Below, one piece after another: positions 63,280 through 64,000 of a DNA stretch of 64,000 nucleotides. The position numbers and the translations under genes were made by a program. Source of the stretch: CAVXJN01 sp963773585 (GTDB taxonomy: Bacteria; Pseudomonadota; Gammaproteobacteria; JASBUN01). Location of the stretch: the NCBI GenBank assembly GCA_963773585.1, contig CAVZBR010000008.1:62001-126000 (forward strand), read 5' to 3'. Each line of letters opens with the position of its first letter. Position 1 is the stretch's first letter. The notes under the pieces are model-generated. The model did not search any database. It saw nothing but the letters and a program-made list of their open reading frames with translations, and was not told where the DNA came from.

Positions 63280-64000
63280 CTAGGCTTGTTCCCGTTCACC
63301 GCGTTCAAAGGCCTTCTTGGCTTCTTCGTGTACCGTTGCCGATAGTTGAGACTTCAGATCCTGGAACTCTTCGCTTGCGAGCATGTCCGCAGTACGGGGC
63401 CGCGGCAGATTCACCTCCAAGGCTTTCTTTATCGTGCCAGGGCGCGAAGTCATCACCACGACTTTGTCGGCGAGAAAAACAGCCTCTTCCAGGTCGTGCG
63501 TAATGAACATGATGGTTTTCCTGCACACGTGATACATCCGCAGTAAGTGCCGGTGCATGGTTGTCTTGGACACTGTATCCATGGCACGGAACGGCTCATC
63601 GAGCAGAAGAATCTTCGGATCGTTCATCAATGCCCGCACGATCTCCACCCGTCGTTGCATGCCTGAGGAGAGTTGGGCAGGATAGGAATCAGAGACACGA
63701 TCCAGCGCGCCGCATTTGTTCAGCAGGCTCATCGCTTTTTCTCGAGCGGCACTCTTCGAAAGCTGCCCTTGAATGAGTGGCCCGTACATCACATTGTCCG
63801 CGACCGTTTTCCACGGAAACAACGCTCCGTTCTGAAACACCACCACGCGATCGGAACCCGGACGCGGCGCCCTGTCTGGCGTCGCCAACGGTTCGTTGTC
63901 AAGCAGGATTTCGCCGCTGGTGACATTGTCGAACCCGGCAACGGCGTTCATGAGCGTGGATTTTCCGCACCCGGACGGACCGACAATCGCCAGGAAGTCC
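63280..64000 (-). CDS. Second ABC ATPase, 5' end beyond the window
   Basis: The reading frame is open at 64000 and includes Walker A just inside the edge (GPSGCGKST), so the N-terminal part is missing. It shows the Q-loop (VVFQNGALFPW), Walker B (ILLLDEPFRAMD) and a normal H-loop (FITHDLEEA). The signature is LSSGMQRR instead of LSGG. It is the first gene of the visible operon. With the other ATPase it should make a heterodimer. Confidence 0.92.
   Translation of the reverse strand, partial: DFLAIVGPSGCGKSTLMNAVAGFDNVTSGEILLDNEPLATPDRAPRPGSDRVVVFQNGALFPWKTVADNVMYGPLIQGQLSKSAAREKAMSLLNKCGALDRVSDSYPAQLSSGMQRRVEIVRALMNDPKILLLDEPFRAMDTVSKTTMHRHLLRMYHVCRKTIMFITHDLEEAVFLADKVVVMTSRPGTIKKALEVNLPRPRTADMLASEEFQDLKSQLSATVHEEAKKAFERGEREQA

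Noticed and set aside
1..64000. CRISPR arrays, tRNA, rRNA, insertion sequences or prophage genes
   Set aside because: I saw no regularly spaced repeats, no tRNA-like cloverleaf sequence, no transposase or integrase motifs. A dedicated search could still find a small RNA.

Overview
The window is a dense bacterial chromosome segment with high GC content and short intergenic gaps. It has the gene repertoire of a free-living proteobacterium, most likely a gammaproteobacterium. Indicators are a PpsR-type PEP-synthase regulator, NhaD- and NhaA-type Na+/H+ antiporters, a FadL-type outer-membrane protein, TRAP transporters, a perfect CRP-type site and several c-di-GMP enzymes. The two Na+/H+ antiporters suggest a saline or alkaline habitat. 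I saw no rRNA, tRNA, CRISPR array, transposase or prophage. Lineage cannot be fixed from the sequence alone.

Layout. 1-12 kb is a mixed core and accessory region: partial PhoQ-like kinase, nhaD, ppsR, DUF4202, thiM, a diguanylate cyclase, pirin, a DUF2235 hydrolase, a ZIP-like protein, a cold-shock protein and an RRM protein. 12.3-16.2 kb is an ABC importer operon (binding protein, permease, ATPase) ending in a coupled amidase. 16.4-26.5 kb is catabolic: an APC permease, then a divergent unit with GMC oxidoreductase, IclR regulator and PhnX phosphonatase on one strand and a TRAP transporter on the other. Decayed genes lie in or next to this block (a PAS-GGDEF gene, a PhnD-like binding protein). 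26.8-31.2 kb pairs a second IclR regulator with a phosphoketolase-like ThDP enzyme and a four-carbon acid sugar kinase (DUF1537). 32-38 kb carries a LysR regulator, a PhoX-like phosphatase and a FixL/FixJ-like pair. 38.5-46 kb is a metal block: merR-merA with a textbook 19-bp-spacer mer promoter, a copper operon (cueR-like, copA, copZ, glutaredoxin) with its own MerR-type promoter, and an encapsulin with an encapsulated ferritin. 46-55.6 kb holds FadL, a LigB-type dioxygenase, a double CDGSH protein, cytochrome b561, a large GGDEF-EAL protein and a DsbA-NhaA fusion.

The most interesting region is 56-64 kb. One strand carries an NrtA/SsuA-type ABC importer with two different ATPases, an OsmC-like protein, a dihydrolipoamide dehydrogenase, a GcvH-like lipoyl carrier and a methanethiol oxidase (SBP56 family), followed by a decayed TlpA-like gene. 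No glycine-cleavage T or P protein is present. This suggests an organosulfur uptake and degradation operon in which a lipoyl carrier and its reductase work with methanethiol oxidation. The two ATPases show complementary departures from consensus (H-loop in one, signature motif in the other), which predicts one degenerate and one canonical ATP site.
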